64,000 nt of DNA from DATCMA01 sp036563645 (lineage in GTDB: Bacteria; Actinomycetota; Actinomycetes; Mycobacteriales; Micromonosporaceae), in assembly GCA_036563645.1 (NCBI GenBank), contig DATCMA010000018.1, positions 13,868 through 77,867 on the forward strand, read 5' to 3'. Every line of letters begins with the position of its first letter. The first letter of the stretch is position 1. The position numbers and the translations under genes are program-made. Below are positions 27,377 through 38,810 of the stretch, one piece after another. The notes below the pieces were generated by a model. It was not told the origin of the DNA, ran no database searches, and saw nothing but the letters and a program-made list of their open reading frames with translations.

Positions 27377-27656
27377 GTCGACCCCCAGATGACCCGCAAG
27401 TGACCACTGCCGCTGCCATGTGCGCCGCTGCGCCGCCCCCCATGCGCCGCTGCCGTACCGCCAGATCCCCATCCGCTCACACCGGCACCGCCGGCGTCAG
27501 CGCCTGGCACCGGGGAAGAGGAGCCAGGAGCGAGAGCGGCTGGAGATCTCGCAGTACGTCATGCGGCCGACGCCTACGTGGTCGTCGCGGAGACCCACTC
27601 TCCGGTCGCGTCCCGGGCGGCGGCTGCCCACCGGAGAGGTCTCACCGGCCCACGCG

Positions 27657-28088
27657 CTACAGTCCGCCGGGCAACACCCCCTCCTCGATGTCCGCGAAAT
27701 CGTCTTCGTTTTCGGCGAGGTAGGCGTCCCAGGCTTGCCGGTCCCAAATCTCGACCCGGTTACTCGCGCCGATCACAACAAGATCACGACTGAGCCCCGC
27801 GTATTCCCGCAGGTGGGCGGGGATAGTGATCCGGCCCTGCTTATCCGGAATTTCGTCGTGGGCGCTAGCGAAGAACACCCGGCTGTAGGCACGGGCCGCC
27901 TTGTTGGTCATCGGTTGGGCCCGGAGCTGGTCGGCGATCCGCTGGAACTCAGGCATCGGGAACACATACAGGCAGCGCTCCTGCCCTTTTGTGATCACGA
28001 CACCTCCCGCCAGCTCGTCCCGAAACTTCGCCGGAAGGATCAACCGGCCCTTGTCGTCGAGACGCGGAGTGTGGGTGCCGAGAAACAC
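27657..28088 (-). CDS. mraZ: Transcriptional regulator MraZ
   Basis: A DNA-binding protein with two AbrB/SpoVT-like repeats that forms oligomeric rings and controls the dcw promoter. With the GTG at 28088 it is 143 residues, the classic length, and starts VFLGTHTPRLDDKGRLILP (a GTG at 28097 adds three residues). The first repeat holds DDKGRLILPAKFRDEL, the second DKQGRITIPAHLREYAG. A G-rich site (GAGGGGGG) precedes it. Three 10-bp repeats upstream match the boxes MraZ binds, so self-regulation is likely. Confidence 0.96.
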   Translation of the reverse strand: MFLGTHTPRLDDKGRLILPAKFRDELAGGVVITKGQERCLYVFPMPEFQRIADQLRAQPMTNKAARAYSRVFFASAHDEIPDKQGRITIPAHLREYAGLSRDLVVIGASNRVEIWDRQAWDAYLAENEDDFADIEEGVLPGGL

Positions 28089-28171
28089 CGGGTGCACCCC
28101 CCTCGCCCCGAGCGGTGTCCTTCACCGCTTCTCCCCCCTGGGCCGGCGAGCCTCCCAGCCTCGCCATTGCG

Positions 28172-28197
28172 CCCCACTCTACTCCACTTCCCTCCAC
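28172..28197 (-). promoter_or_regulatory. MraZ box: three 10-bp repeats upstream of mraZ
   Basis: On the minus strand GTGGAG, GTGGAG and GTGGGG recur at exactly 10-bp steps (28192-28197, 28182-28187, 28172-28177). This matches the tandem G-rich repeats known as MraZ operators. They occupy the spacer and -10 of the promoter, a position suited to repression. Confidence 0.8.
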
Positions 28198-28203
28198 CTG
28201 CAA
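28176..28203 (-). promoter_or_regulatory. Probable mraZ/dcw promoter
   Basis: TTGCAG (28198-28203) and TAGAGT (28176-28181) with a 16-nt spacer, about 90 nt before the mraZ start. The MraZ repeats are embedded in it. Confidence 0.65.
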
Positions 28204-28259
28204 CCGAATTCCACGCGAAAGCAGGTGCAGATCCGTTGCAAAAGCGCACTTCAGATTGG

Positions 28260-28285
28260 GTGGAGAGAAGTGGAGGACGGCGGGG
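28260..28285 (+). promoter_or_regulatory. Second MraZ-box-like cluster, facing murT
   Basis: On the plus strand GTGGAG at 28260 and 28270 and a weaker GCGGGG at 28280, again in 10-bp steps. It lies between the mraZ promoter and murT, with the box orientation reversed relative to the mraZ operator. Confidence 0.5.
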
Positions 28286-28396
28286 AGCGAGGCCACGCGC
28301 CGGCTGTCGAACACCGGACACCCCCGGCGCAGGCAGCCCGCCCACGGCCGACTCGAGCCGCGGACCGCGGCCTTGGACGCGGGACGAGGAGCCGAG

Positions 28397-28426
28397 GTGG
28401 AGGAAAGCGGGTGGAGGAAAGTGGAG
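28397..28426 (+). promoter_or_regulatory. Third MraZ-box-like cluster, just upstream of murT
   Basis: GTGGAG at 28397, 28411 and 28421 on the plus strand; the last two are 10 bp apart and the first is 14 bp away. It lies about 41-70 bp before the murT start, an activator-like distance if the murT transcript is leaderless. Confidence 0.6.
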
Positions 28427-28453
28427 GAGAAATCGCCCCCAGCGCGGGTCCGG

Positions 28454-28459
28454 TAACCT
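28454..28459 (+). promoter_or_regulatory. Likely -10 element of a leaderless murT-gatD transcript
   Basis: TAACCT is followed by 7 nt and the GTG at 28467. There is no recognisable -35; the box repeats upstream may stand in for it. Confidence 0.5.
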
Positions 28460-28466
28460 CGCTCGC

Positions 28467-29702
28467 GTGACGGACGCGAAGATGCCCCTGCGGGCGAAGG
28501 TCGCGAGTTCAGTGTCCCGTACCGCGGCGGCGCTGTCGCGAGCCGCAAAGCGCGGCGACGGATCGGTGATCGGTGGATGGCTCGGCCTGAAAATCGACCC
28601 GGATCTGCTCCGCCACCTCTCTGCGGGCCGCGCCATCGCGCTGATTACCGGCACCAACGGCAAGACCACGACAACGCGGCTGGCCGCCGCCGCCGTGGGG
28701 GTCAAAGGGCGGGTCGCCACCAACTCCTTCGGCGCCAACCTCCCCACCGGCCACACCTCAGCCCTGGCGAACGCCGGAGCCACGCCGTACGCGGTGCTCG
28801 AGGTTGACGAGCACTACCTGCCCCGCGTGCTCGAGGCCACCCAGGCGAAGGTCGTGGCGTTCCTCAACCTCACCCGAGACCAGCTCGACCGCGCTCAGGA
28901 AGTCGCCCTGCTCGCGCAGCGCTGGCGGTCCGCGCTCGCCGAGCACCCCGACGTCCGCGTCGTGGCCAACGCCGACGACCCGCTGGTGGTGTGGGCTGCT
29001 ATCCAACACCCCACCGTGGTCTGGTTCAGCGCCGGTCAGCGCTGGTGCGACGACTCCATGATCTGCCCCGACTGTGGCGGCTCCATCGAGCGCGCGGACG
29101 ACCAGTGGTGGTGTACCGGGTGCCCCCTGCGGCGGCCCGAGCCGCAGTGGGTGGTGGAGGACGACGGCGTCGTCGACCCCAGCGGCTCCTGGCACAAGGT
29201 GGTCCTCCAGCTACCCGGCCGGGTCAACCTGGGGAACGCGGCCACCGCGCTCGCCATCGCCGCGCAGTTCGGCGTCCGCCCGATCGAGGCGGTGCCCCGG
29301 CTCGCCGGGGTCGCGTCCGTGGCCGGCCGGTACGCCCAAGTGGTGCGCGACGGCCGTGTCATCCGGCTGCTGCTCGCGAAGAACCCGGCCAGTTGGCTGG
29401 AAGCCTTCGACATGGTGGAGGAGGCGCCGACGCTCCTGGCCATCAACGCGCGCGACCCGGACGGACTGGACACCTCCTGGCTCTACGACGTGGACTTCTC
29501 CCCGCTGCGTGGGCGCCCGGTGTTGGTGACCGGCGAGCGCGCGTACGACCTGGCCGTCCGCTTGGAGATCAACGAGGTGCCGTTCCAATACGTCCCCACG
29601 TTCGCCGCCGCGATCACCGCGGTGCCGGTCGGCCGACTCGAGGTGATCGCGAACTACACCGCGTTCCAGGACATCCGAGCGGAGTTGGACCGTGTCAACT
29701 GA
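28467..29702 (+). CDS. murT: MurT, ligase subunit of lipid II isoglutaminyl synthase
   Basis: With GatD it amidates the D-glutamate of lipid II to D-isoglutamine. The 411-residue Mur-ligase-like protein has the ATP loop ALITGTNGKTTTTRLAAAA (about 58-76), a zinc ribbon (CPDCGG then CTGC, about 205-225) inserted in the central domain as in known MurT, and the C-terminal DUF1727 region. The GTG at 28467 is chosen for its -10 spacing; an ATG at 28482 is in frame. It is divergent from mraZ and overlaps gatD by 11 bp. This is not murD: the ribbon and the gatD partner decide. Confidence 0.95.
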   Translation: MTDAKMPLRAKVASSVSRTAAALSRAAKRGDGSVIGGWLGLKIDPDLLRHLSAGRAIALITGTNGKTTTTRLAAAAVGVKGRVATNSFGANLPTGHTSALANAGATPYAVLEVDEHYLPRVLEATQAKVVAFLNLTRDQLDRAQEVALLAQRWRSALAEHPDVRVVANADDPLVVWAAIQHPTVVWFSAGQRWCDDSMICPDCGGSIERADDQWWCTGCPLRRPEPQWVVEDDGVVDPSGSWHKVVLQLPGRVNLGNAATALAIAAQFGVRPIEAVPRLAGVASVAGRYAQVVRDGRVIRLLLAKNPASWLEAFDMVEEAPTLLAINARDPDGLDTSWLYDVDFSPLRGRPVLVTGERAYDLAVRLEINEVPFQYVPTFAAAITAVPVGRLEVIANYTAFQDIRAELDRVN

Positions 29703-30468
29703 CGCTTTCACCAGCGGTTCGCCGTTTAGCGCCTTCCCCCAGCGCGATGCGATGCCCGCGAGCACGACCAGCGCGCTGCGCATCGTCTGGATCTACCCGG
29801 ATCTCCTCTCCACGTACGGCGATCGCGGCAACCTCCTCGCCTTGGCGTACCGGGCGCGCAAACGCGGAATGCCGGTCGAAGTGATCGAGGTACGGTCCAA
29901 CGAAGCGCTGCCCACCACGGCCGACATCTACCTCATCGGTGGCGGCGAGGACGGTCCGCAGGCGGTCGCGGCTCAGCGGCTCATCGCGGACGGAGGGCTG
30001 CACCGCGCCGTCAACCAAGGGTCAGTGGTGTTCGCCGTCTGCGCCGGCTACCAGCTGCTGGGCAGCTCGTTCATCGCGAAGAACACCACCTACGCCGGCC
30101 TGGAACTGCTCGACGTCCACTCCGATCGGGGCCCCTCGCGGGCCGTCGGGGAGCTCGCCGGTGACGTCGACCCCCGCCTCGGCCTGCCGCCGCTGAGCGG
30201 TTTCGAGAACCACGGGGGGCGCACCCACCTCGGGCCCGGGGTGTTCCCCCTGGCCCGGGTCACTCGCGGCGTCGGCAACGACGGGGTCACCGAAGGGGCG
30301 TGGCGGGGCAAGGTCATCGGCACCTACGCGCACGGACCCGCCCTGGTCCGCAACCCCGCCCTTGCCGACCTGCTGCTGCGCTGGGCCACCGGCATCGACC
30401 CGCTGCCGCCCATCGACGACACCTGGATCGAGCGGCTTCGCGCGGAGCGCCTCGCCGGGGTCCGGTAA
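29692..30468 (+). CDS. gatD: GatD, glutaminase subunit of lipid II isoglutaminyl synthase
   Basis: A class I glutamine amidotransferase (CobB/CobQ-like) that supplies ammonia to MurT. The 258-residue protein has the nucleophile Cys117 in FAVCAGYQLLGSSF and the catalytic His214 in GTYAHGP. LIGGGEDGPQ forms the oxyanion side. An N-terminal stretch of ~27 residues precedes the core (IVWIYPDLLSTYGDRGN), so a later start is possible. It overlaps the murT end by 11 bp, so the subunits are made together. A hairpin covers its stop codon. Confidence 0.95.
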   Translation: MSTDAFTSGSPFSAFPQRDAMPASTTSALRIVWIYPDLLSTYGDRGNLLALAYRARKRGMPVEVIEVRSNEALPTTADIYLIGGGEDGPQAVAAQRLIADGGLHRAVNQGSVVFAVCAGYQLLGSSFIAKNTTYAGLELLDVHSDRGPSRAVGELAGDVDPRLGLPPLSGFENHGGRTHLGPGVFPLARVTRGVGNDGVTEGAWRGKVIGTYAHGPALVRNPALADLLLRWATGIDPLPPIDDTWIERLRAERLAGVR

Positions 30469-30485
30469 CCGGAACCCCGGCGAGG
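30450..30485. terminator. Bidirectional hairpin between gatD and leuS
   Basis: CCTCGCCGGGGTCCGGT pairs with its complement except for one bulged A, and spans the gatD TAA stop. There is no T-run. It lies between the convergent gatD and leuS and could stop transcription from both sides. Confidence 0.6.
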
Positions 30486-30529
30486 CGTACCGCCACGGCG
30501 TGCCACCCGCCGGGCACGCGGCGGATGGC

Positions 30530-33352
<2,823 letters not shown>

Positions 33353-33415
33353 CGTCGCCACCTCGAGTGCTCGTCCAGGGCCAGTCGCGTCGGGCAGGAA
33401 TGGTGGGGAGGGCAC

Positions 33416-33439
33416 AAAAAATCCCCTCCACAGGAGGGG
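33416..33439 (-). terminator. Intrinsic terminator in the leuS leader
   Basis: On the minus strand CCCCTCC-TGT-GGAGGGG is followed by A and six T. It lies after the leader peptide and 63 nt before the leuS ATG. This U-tailed form is uncommon in such a GC-rich genome, and its place inside the leader marks it as an attenuator. Confidence 0.85.
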
Positions 33440-33441
33440 TC

Positions 33442-33470
33442 GCCGTGCTGCCGCGGGGCGTCAGCACGGC
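33442..33470 (-). promoter_or_regulatory. Pause-type hairpin of the leuS attenuator
   Basis: GCCGTGCTG and CAGCACGGC form a 9-bp stem whose first arm overlaps the last codons and stop of the leader peptide. A ribosome stalled at the Leu codons would cover this arm. I could not find an obvious antiterminator partner by eye. Confidence 0.6.
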
Positions 33471-33499
33471 CTCGTAAGAAGGAGGAAGGCCCTGGCCAC
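33461..33499 (-). CDS. leuL: Leucine leader peptide upstream of leuS
   Basis: A 12-codon reading frame, GTG start to TGA, encoding MARAFLLLTRPC. Codons 6-8 are three consecutive leucines (CTC CTT CTT); CTT is presumably rare in a genome this GC-rich. A TAGACT hexamer lies 6 nt before the GTG, so the transcript probably begins at the start codon. It is followed by a hairpin and an intrinsic terminator. Stalling for want of Leu-tRNA would then allow read-through into leuS. The layout is seen directly; the mechanism is inferred by analogy with amino-acid leader peptides. Confidence 0.75.
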   Translation of the reverse strand: MARAFLLLTRPC

Positions 33500-33505
33500 G
33501 ACGGC

Positions 33506-33534
33506 AGTCTAACGCGCCAATCACCGCGTGTCGC
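33506..33534 (-). promoter_or_regulatory. leuS promoter
   Basis: GCGACA (33529-33534) and TAGACT (33506-33511) are 17 nt apart and end 6 nt before the leader-peptide GTG. The -10 fits TANNNT well; the -35 matches four of six positions. Confidence 0.55.
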
Positions 33535-33718
33535 ACCGGCGGGGAAACCACCGGACAGCGTGTACTTCTCGCGACTCGCTCGGCGAAACCTCTCAGGTTG
33601 GCTAGCCTGGGAGAATGCGGGTGATCCCAGGATGGAAGGCACGGCCGATCTTCCCGAACTACGGCCTGTCCCCGCACGTATAGGTAGGCAGCCGTAGCCG
33701 CGACCGAGGAGGAGGCTC

Positions 33719-34774
33719 GTGACACAACAACCCTGGGACGACCTCGGCGAGCCGATGCCCAGTGAGGAGTTCCAAACCATCACGGACGCGGTCATCGCCA
33801 ACATCGAGCAGATCATCGCCGGCAAGACCGCGATCGTGCGACTCGCCCTCGCGGTCCTGCTCGCTGAGGGTCATCTCCTCATTGAGGACGTACCCGGGGT
33901 GGGCAAGACCAAGCTCGCCAAGGCCCTCGCCCGCTCCATCGACTGCTCGGTGCGGCGCATCCAATTCACCCCTGACCTGCTGCCGAGCGACGTCACCGGG
34001 GTGAACGTCTACAACCAGGAGACCCGCGACTTCGAGTTCCGCCCCGGCGCGGTCTTCGCCAATCTCGTCGTCGGCGACGAGATCAACCGGGCCTCGCCGA
34101 AGACACAGTCGGCGCTGCTGGAGTGCATGGAGGAGCGCCAGGTCACCGTCGACGGGACGACCTACGAGCTGCGCTCCCCCTTCATGGTCATCGCCACCCA
34201 AAACCCGGTCGACATGGAGGGCACCTACCCGCTGCCCGAGGCGCAGCGCGACCGCTTCACCGCCCGCGTCGCCATGGGCTACCCCGACCCGCAAGCCGAG
34301 CTAGCGATGCTCGACGGGCACGCCGCCGAGGACCCGCTCCAGCGTCTGCACCCGGTCACCGACGCGCCCACCGTCCGCCGGCTCATCGCCACCGTCCGCA
34401 CCATCCACGTCGCCGACTCGGTCAAGCAGTACACCGTCGACCTCGTCACCGCCACACGGGAATCGCCGGAGCTGCGGTTAGGCGCGTCTCCGCGGGCCAC
34501 GTTGCAGCTCCTGCGCACCGCGCGCGCGGTCGCCGCGCTGGACGGGCGGGACTACGTGCTCCCGGACGACGTGCAAGCGTTGGCCGTCCCCGTGCTCGCC
34601 CACCGAGTCGTCCTCACCGCCGACGCCCAGCTCGCCCGCCGGACCACCGACGCGGTCATCGCCGACATCGTCCACCGCGTGCCCGTGCCACACCACCGGG
34701 CGCGAGCGCCACACCCGCGCGCCGTCGACGGCACCACCTCCTGGGGCGCGACGTTCGAACCCCGGAGGCGGTGA
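33719..34774 (+). CDS. MoxR-family AAA+ ATPase
   Basis: A 351-residue AAA+ ATPase thought to act as a chaperone for partner enzymes. Walker A is EDVPGVGKTKLAKALA and Walker B VVGDEINRASPKTQSALLE; sensor 1 is in VIATQNPVDMEGTYPLPEAQ. The C-terminal lid runs from about residue 260. The GTG start has GAGGAGGAGG upstream. The next genes (DUF58 and a transglutaminase) form the usual MoxR operon, overlapping or 1 nt apart, so it probably assembles or activates those products. Confidence 0.93.
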   Translation: MTQQPWDDLGEPMPSEEFQTITDAVIANIEQIIAGKTAIVRLALAVLLAEGHLLIEDVPGVGKTKLAKALARSIDCSVRRIQFTPDLLPSDVTGVNVYNQETRDFEFRPGAVFANLVVGDEINRASPKTQSALLECMEERQVTVDGTTYELRSPFMVIATQNPVDMEGTYPLPEAQRDRFTARVAMGYPDPQAELAMLDGHAAEDPLQRLHPVTDAPTVRRLIATVRTIHVADSVKQYTVDLVTATRESPELRLGASPRATLQLLRTARAVAALDGRDYVLPDDVQALAVPVLAHRVVLTADAQLARRTTDAVIADIVHRVPVPHHRARAPHPRAVDGTTSWGATFEPRRR

Positions 34775-34775
34775 G

Positions 34776-36083
34776 GTGCGCGAGGCGCTGCGCGGACTGA
34801 CGATTCGCGGCCGATCGTTCCTCGTCGCGGGACTCGCGGCCACTGTCTGCGCCCTCGTGCTCGGCGAGAAGGATCTCCTGCGGGTCGCCGTCTTACTCCT
34901 CATCCTCCCGGTGCTCGCCATCGCCTACGTCGGGCGCAACCGGCACACCCTCACCTGCTCGCGGTCTCTCGACCCACGGCGCGTCACGGTCGACGGCTCG
35001 GCGCGCATCGTGCTGCGCCTGGAGAACCGCTCCCGGCTCCCCACCGGCACGCTGCTGCTCGAGGACCAGCTCCCGCCGGAGCTGGGCCGACGGCCGCGCG
35101 TCGTGTTGGAGCGGCTCGGGGTCCGCCAAGCCAGCTCGGTGTCGTACACGGTCTACGCCGACCTGCGCGGACGGTACGACATCGGGCCGCTGGTCGTCCG
35201 TCTCACCGACCCGTTTGGACTGTGCGAGCTCACCCGCGTCTTTCCCGACGTCGATCGACTCACCGTGCTGCCTCGGGTCGTCCCGCTCCCCTCGGTCCGG
35301 CTTCCCGGCGCGCACGGCGGCACCGGCGAGAACCACGCCCGGTCGGTGGCCGCACCCGGCGATGACGACACTTCCACGCGCGAATATCGGCGTGGCGACG
35401 ACTTGCGTCGGGTGCACTGGAAGTCGACCGCACGGACCGGCGCGCTCATGGTGCGTCGAGAAGAGCAGCCGTGGGAGAGCGCGGCCCTCCTCGCGCTCGA
35501 CACCCGCCTCAGCGCCCACGTGGGTGACGGGCCCACCAGCAGTTTCGAGTGGGCGGTCTCGGCGGCCGCCAGCATCGCCGCGCACCTGACCAGGGCGGGC
35601 TACAAGCTGCGGCTGGTCACCGGACCGGGGAACGACAGCGGCCCCGCCGAGTGGCACGCCCCACCGGCGGTCGCTGGTCAGCTCGCGCTCGATCGGCTCG
35701 CGGACGTCCGACTCGCCCCGGGCGAGCTCGGTGAGCTCGTCGATCGGGTACGCCGACACAACGACACCGGACTGGTCATCGCGGTGCTCGGCGCGCTCAC
35801 CCCTGCCGAGGCCGAACTCCTCGCTGGACTGCGAATCACCGGTGTGACCTGCGTCGGTCTCCTCATCGACACCGCGTCCTGGCGGGAGGGACCGTCCACC
35901 ACCGCGGTGGCGGAGGATCCCGCGCACCAGGCGACCGCGCTGGCGTTGGCGCACAGCGGCTGGCGGGTGGTGGGGATATCGCGCGACGCCGACCTGGCAG
36001 CGCTCTGGCCCCACGTCACCCAGGGGACACAGGGCTTCGCCTGGCGAGCGGCGTTGGCCGACACCATCGCCGGAGGGCAGTGA
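34776..36083 (+). CDS. DUF58 membrane-anchored protein
   Basis: A 435-residue protein with two N-terminal transmembrane helices (about 13-30 and 34-52). A beta-rich region follows (55-165), then the DUF58 core with EYRRGDDLRRVHWKSTARTG and a von Willebrand A-like C-terminal half (LALDTRLSAH). DUF58 proteins accompany MoxR ATPases and often transglutaminases; their direct role is unknown. The GTG lies 1 nt after the moxR stop and the end overlaps the next gene by 4 bp. Confidence 0.9.
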   Translation: MREALRGLTIRGRSFLVAGLAATVCALVLGEKDLLRVAVLLLILPVLAIAYVGRNRHTLTCSRSLDPRRVTVDGSARIVLRLENRSRLPTGTLLLEDQLPPELGRRPRVVLERLGVRQASSVSYTVYADLRGRYDIGPLVVRLTDPFGLCELTRVFPDVDRLTVLPRVVPLPSVRLPGAHGGTGENHARSVAAPGDDDTSTREYRRGDDLRRVHWKSTARTGALMVRREEQPWESAALLALDTRLSAHVGDGPTSSFEWAVSAAASIAAHLTRAGYKLRLVTGPGNDSGPAEWHAPPAVAGQLALDRLADVRLAPGELGELVDRVRRHNDTGLVIAVLGALTPAEAELLAGLRITGVTCVGLLIDTASWREGPSTTAVAEDPAHQATALALAHSGWRVVGISRDADLAALWPHVTQGTQGFAWRAALADTIAGGQ

Positions 36084-38560
36084 TGAACTCTCGCCTCCAC
36101 CTCGGGCTGGTGGCCGGCGGGGCCACCCTGCTGGCCGCGGCGCCCCTCGCCGCGATCTTCGCACGCTGGACCTGGCTCATCCACAGTGTCCTCGTGGTCG
36201 CCGTCGTCACCAGCGCGGCCACCCTGCTGCGCGCGCTACGCGCTCCGGTCTGGAGTCAACCCCTCGCGACCGTACCGGCGCTGCTCCTCGCGCTGACCTG
36301 GCTCTTCCCCAGCGGTGAGGAGCTCGCGCGGTTCCTCCCAACGCCACAGACCATCGACCACTTCGTGGCGCTCCTGCGCGCGGCGCGCCAGGACGTCCAC
36401 AACTACGGGGTGCCGGTCCGGGACGTGGAGTCGCTGCTCTTCCTCACCGCGGTGAGCGTCGGTGGAGTGGCGATCGCCGTCGACCTGATCAGCGCCGGGC
36501 TCCGCCGGCCGGCGATCGCCGGTCTCCCGATGTTGGCGATCTACACCGTGCCGGTGGCGATCTACCCCGAGAGCGTCTCGCCGGTGCCCTTCGCGGTCGG
36601 TGCGGCGGGCTTCCTGTGGCTCCTCGTGGCCGACAACGTCGACCGGGTCCGGCAGTTCGGGCGTCGCTTCACCGGCGACGGCCGAGACGTGGCCGTCTGG
36701 GCACCGTCACCGCTGGCGGCCGCGGGTCGCCGCCTCTCCGTGGTCGGAGTGGCCCTCGCCGTCGTGGTGCCGCTCGCCATCCCGGGGATGACGAGCGGGC
36801 TGATCGACAGGTTTCACCTCCTGGACGACGGCCCCGGCGAGGGGTTCGGCACGGGAGCCGGCGGGCGCATCAATCTCTTCGCCGCGCTCAGTGGCCAACT
36901 CACCCAGACGGAAATCCGGGAACTCGCCCGGGTGATCACCACCGATCCGACCCCGGCGTACCTGCGCTTCGGGATAGCGGATGAGATCCGCGAGGAGGGC
37001 TTCGCCAGCCGTCCGCTCACCGGTCGCCCGTTGGCTGAGGTGCTCACCGATCCGCGCGCCCAGCGCGAGCCCGGAGTCACGTATCAGGCGTTCCGCGCCA
37101 CGGTGCAGGTCTCGGCCGATTTCACTCTCCCCATGCTGCCGACGTACCCGACCGTGGTGGCGATGGACGACCCGAACGGCTCGCTGCTGTACGACCCCGG
37201 GGCACAGGTCGTCTTCGCCCCGCGGAGCCGCAACCGGGAGCGCACCTACTCATTCGAGTACGTCCGCACCTCGTACTCGCCGGACGCGCTGCGCCACTCC
37301 CTCCCGCTGCCCGCCGATGACCCGATCCGCCGCCGGTTCACCGAGGTGCCGGAGGAACCGGAGGTGACCCGCCTGGTCAGCCGACTCATCGCGGGAAAGC
37401 GGACGGAATATGACCGGGTTCGCGCGATCTACGACTACTTCTCCCGCAAGAACGGTTTCACCTACAGCTTGAGCACCGTCAGCGGCACCAGCGGGCGGGA
37501 CATCGTCAACTTCCTCACCACCAAAGTCGGGTTCTGCCAGCAGTACGCCGCCGCGATGGCGTGGCTGGTCCGCGCGGCGGGGATCCCCGCGCGCGTCGCG
37601 TTCGGCTTCACCCAGGGCACCGAGCGGCAGGACGACGCGGTCATCCTGACCAACCGCAACTTGCACGCCTGGACCGAGGTGTACTTCGCCGGATTCGGCT
37701 GGGTGCCCTTCGACCCCACTCCCGCCGCGGCCGTCCCCGGCGCCACGCGCTCCGAATGGGCGCCGGACACCGACGCGCCCACCCCCTCCTCGCCGTCGGC
37801 GACGCCGGGCACCACGGCCACGGAGACCCCCGCCGAGGCGCCCGAGGCGGCCGACACCCCAGTCGACGAGGACGTGGACTCCGGGCTCGCCCTGCCGGAG
37901 ACGACCCCCGGGAACCCCCGCTCGGGAGGGTCGTGGTGGCCTGTCAGTGCGCTGCTGCTCCTCCTCGCTGTCGCCGCGCCGGCGGTCTCCCGCGCGCTAA
38001 TCCGCCGGCGCCGTGGGCAGGTCGTGGCGACCACGGTCCGTGGCCCTGACGCGGCCGAGGATTCCGCCGCGCCCTCACCCCCCGGGGGCGCCGCGGGGGC
38101 GTCCGCGGTGCCCCCGGTCGTGGTCGGCGACGCCGGCCGCGCGCGGACGGTCGCGCACGCCGCCTGGGACGAGTTCATCGACACGTTGGTCGACTTCCGC
38201 GTTCCCGTGAACCCGGCCGAGACTCCCCGGGCCACCATCGACCGACTGATCACGAGCGGCCGGCTTCGGGACGCCGCCGCGGACGCTGGGCGTGTGCTCG
38301 GCTACGCCGAGGAGCGCGCCCGGTACGCGCGGACACCAGCGGGCAGCGATGACCTTTCGGAGGCGCTGCGCACGGTTCGGCGGATGCTCGCCGCGGACGC
38401 GAGCCGGCACGTCCGGTGGATGGCGGTGGCGCTCCCGCCCTCCGTGCTGGTGCGCTGGCGGATGGGCGTGGCGAACGCCGTCGACCGCGCACTGGCGACG
38501 CTCACGCGCTGGCGGGGCAGGCTCAGCCGCCGCATCTCGGTGGCGCGCACGCCACGGTAA
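36080..38560 (+). CDS. TgpA-like membrane transglutaminase with a DUF4129 tail
   Basis: An 826-residue membrane enzyme. The N-terminal part has five or six transmembrane helices (TgpA_N type). The outside domain is transglutaminase-like, with Cys486 in VGFCQQYAAAMAW, His529 in NLHAWTEVYF and Asp545 in FDPTP forming the triad. A Thr/Pro/Ala linker (about 555-610) leads to one more helix (615-640) and a cytoplasmic DUF4129 region. The substrate is unknown; it could cross-link or cleave envelope proteins. It is the last gene of the MoxR operon and is followed by a hairpin. Confidence 0.92.
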   Translation: MMNSRLHLGLVAGGATLLAAAPLAAIFARWTWLIHSVLVVAVVTSAATLLRALRAPVWSQPLATVPALLLALTWLFPSGEELARFLPTPQTIDHFVALLRAARQDVHNYGVPVRDVESLLFLTAVSVGGVAIAVDLISAGLRRPAIAGLPMLAIYTVPVAIYPESVSPVPFAVGAAGFLWLLVADNVDRVRQFGRRFTGDGRDVAVWAPSPLAAAGRRLSVVGVALAVVVPLAIPGMTSGLIDRFHLLDDGPGEGFGTGAGGRINLFAALSGQLTQTEIRELARVITTDPTPAYLRFGIADEIREEGFASRPLTGRPLAEVLTDPRAQREPGVTYQAFRATVQVSADFTLPMLPTYPTVVAMDDPNGSLLYDPGAQVVFAPRSRNRERTYSFEYVRTSYSPDALRHSLPLPADDPIRRRFTEVPEEPEVTRLVSRLIAGKRTEYDRVRAIYDYFSRKNGFTYSLSTVSGTSGRDIVNFLTTKVGFCQQYAAAMAWLVRAAGIPARVAFGFTQGTERQDDAVILTNRNLHAWTEVYFAGFGWVPFDPTPAAAVPGATRSEWAPDTDAPTPSSPSATPGTTATETPAEAPEAADTPVDEDVDSGLALPETTPGNPRSGGSWWPVSALLLLLAVAAPAVSRALIRRRRGQVVATTVRGPDAAEDSAAPSPPGGAAGASAVPPVVVGDAGRARTVAHAAWDEFIDTLVDFRVPVNPAETPRATIDRLITSGRLRDAAADAGRVLGYAEERARYARTPAGSDDLSEALRTVRRMLAADASRHVRWMAVALPPSVLVRWRMGVANAVDRALATLTRWRGRLSRRISVARTPR

Positions 38561-38582
38561 GGGAGACACGTCGTACGGGGAT

Positions 38583-38605
38583 GCGGCGTACGAGGGGTAC
38601 GCCGC
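38583..38605 (+). terminator. Hairpin after the MoxR operon
   Basis: GCGGCGTAC, a 5-nt loop, then GTACGCCGC: a 9-bp perfect stem 22 nt after the transglutaminase stop. It has no T-run, as is common in GC-rich actinobacteria. Confidence 0.6.
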
Positions 38606-38810
38606 CGGATCAGGGGCTGGACGTCGCGTATCAGGGGATGCGTGCCAGAGAACGCCGGAAAAGCCACGATTCGGAGAAGGATGCGGAGAAGGCCGTAGTG
38701 CACCCTCGGCTGCGGTCACCCGCGTCGCCGTGCTACCACCAGGCGGAACGAGACCCACACGACGCGCGGGCGCACTCCACCCCTAGCGAGACACCTCGGT
38801 TATGCGCGCG

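Noticed and set aside
28467..29702. MurT as the missing MurD
   Set aside because: The zinc ribbon, the DUF1727-type end and the coupled gatD identify it as MurT.
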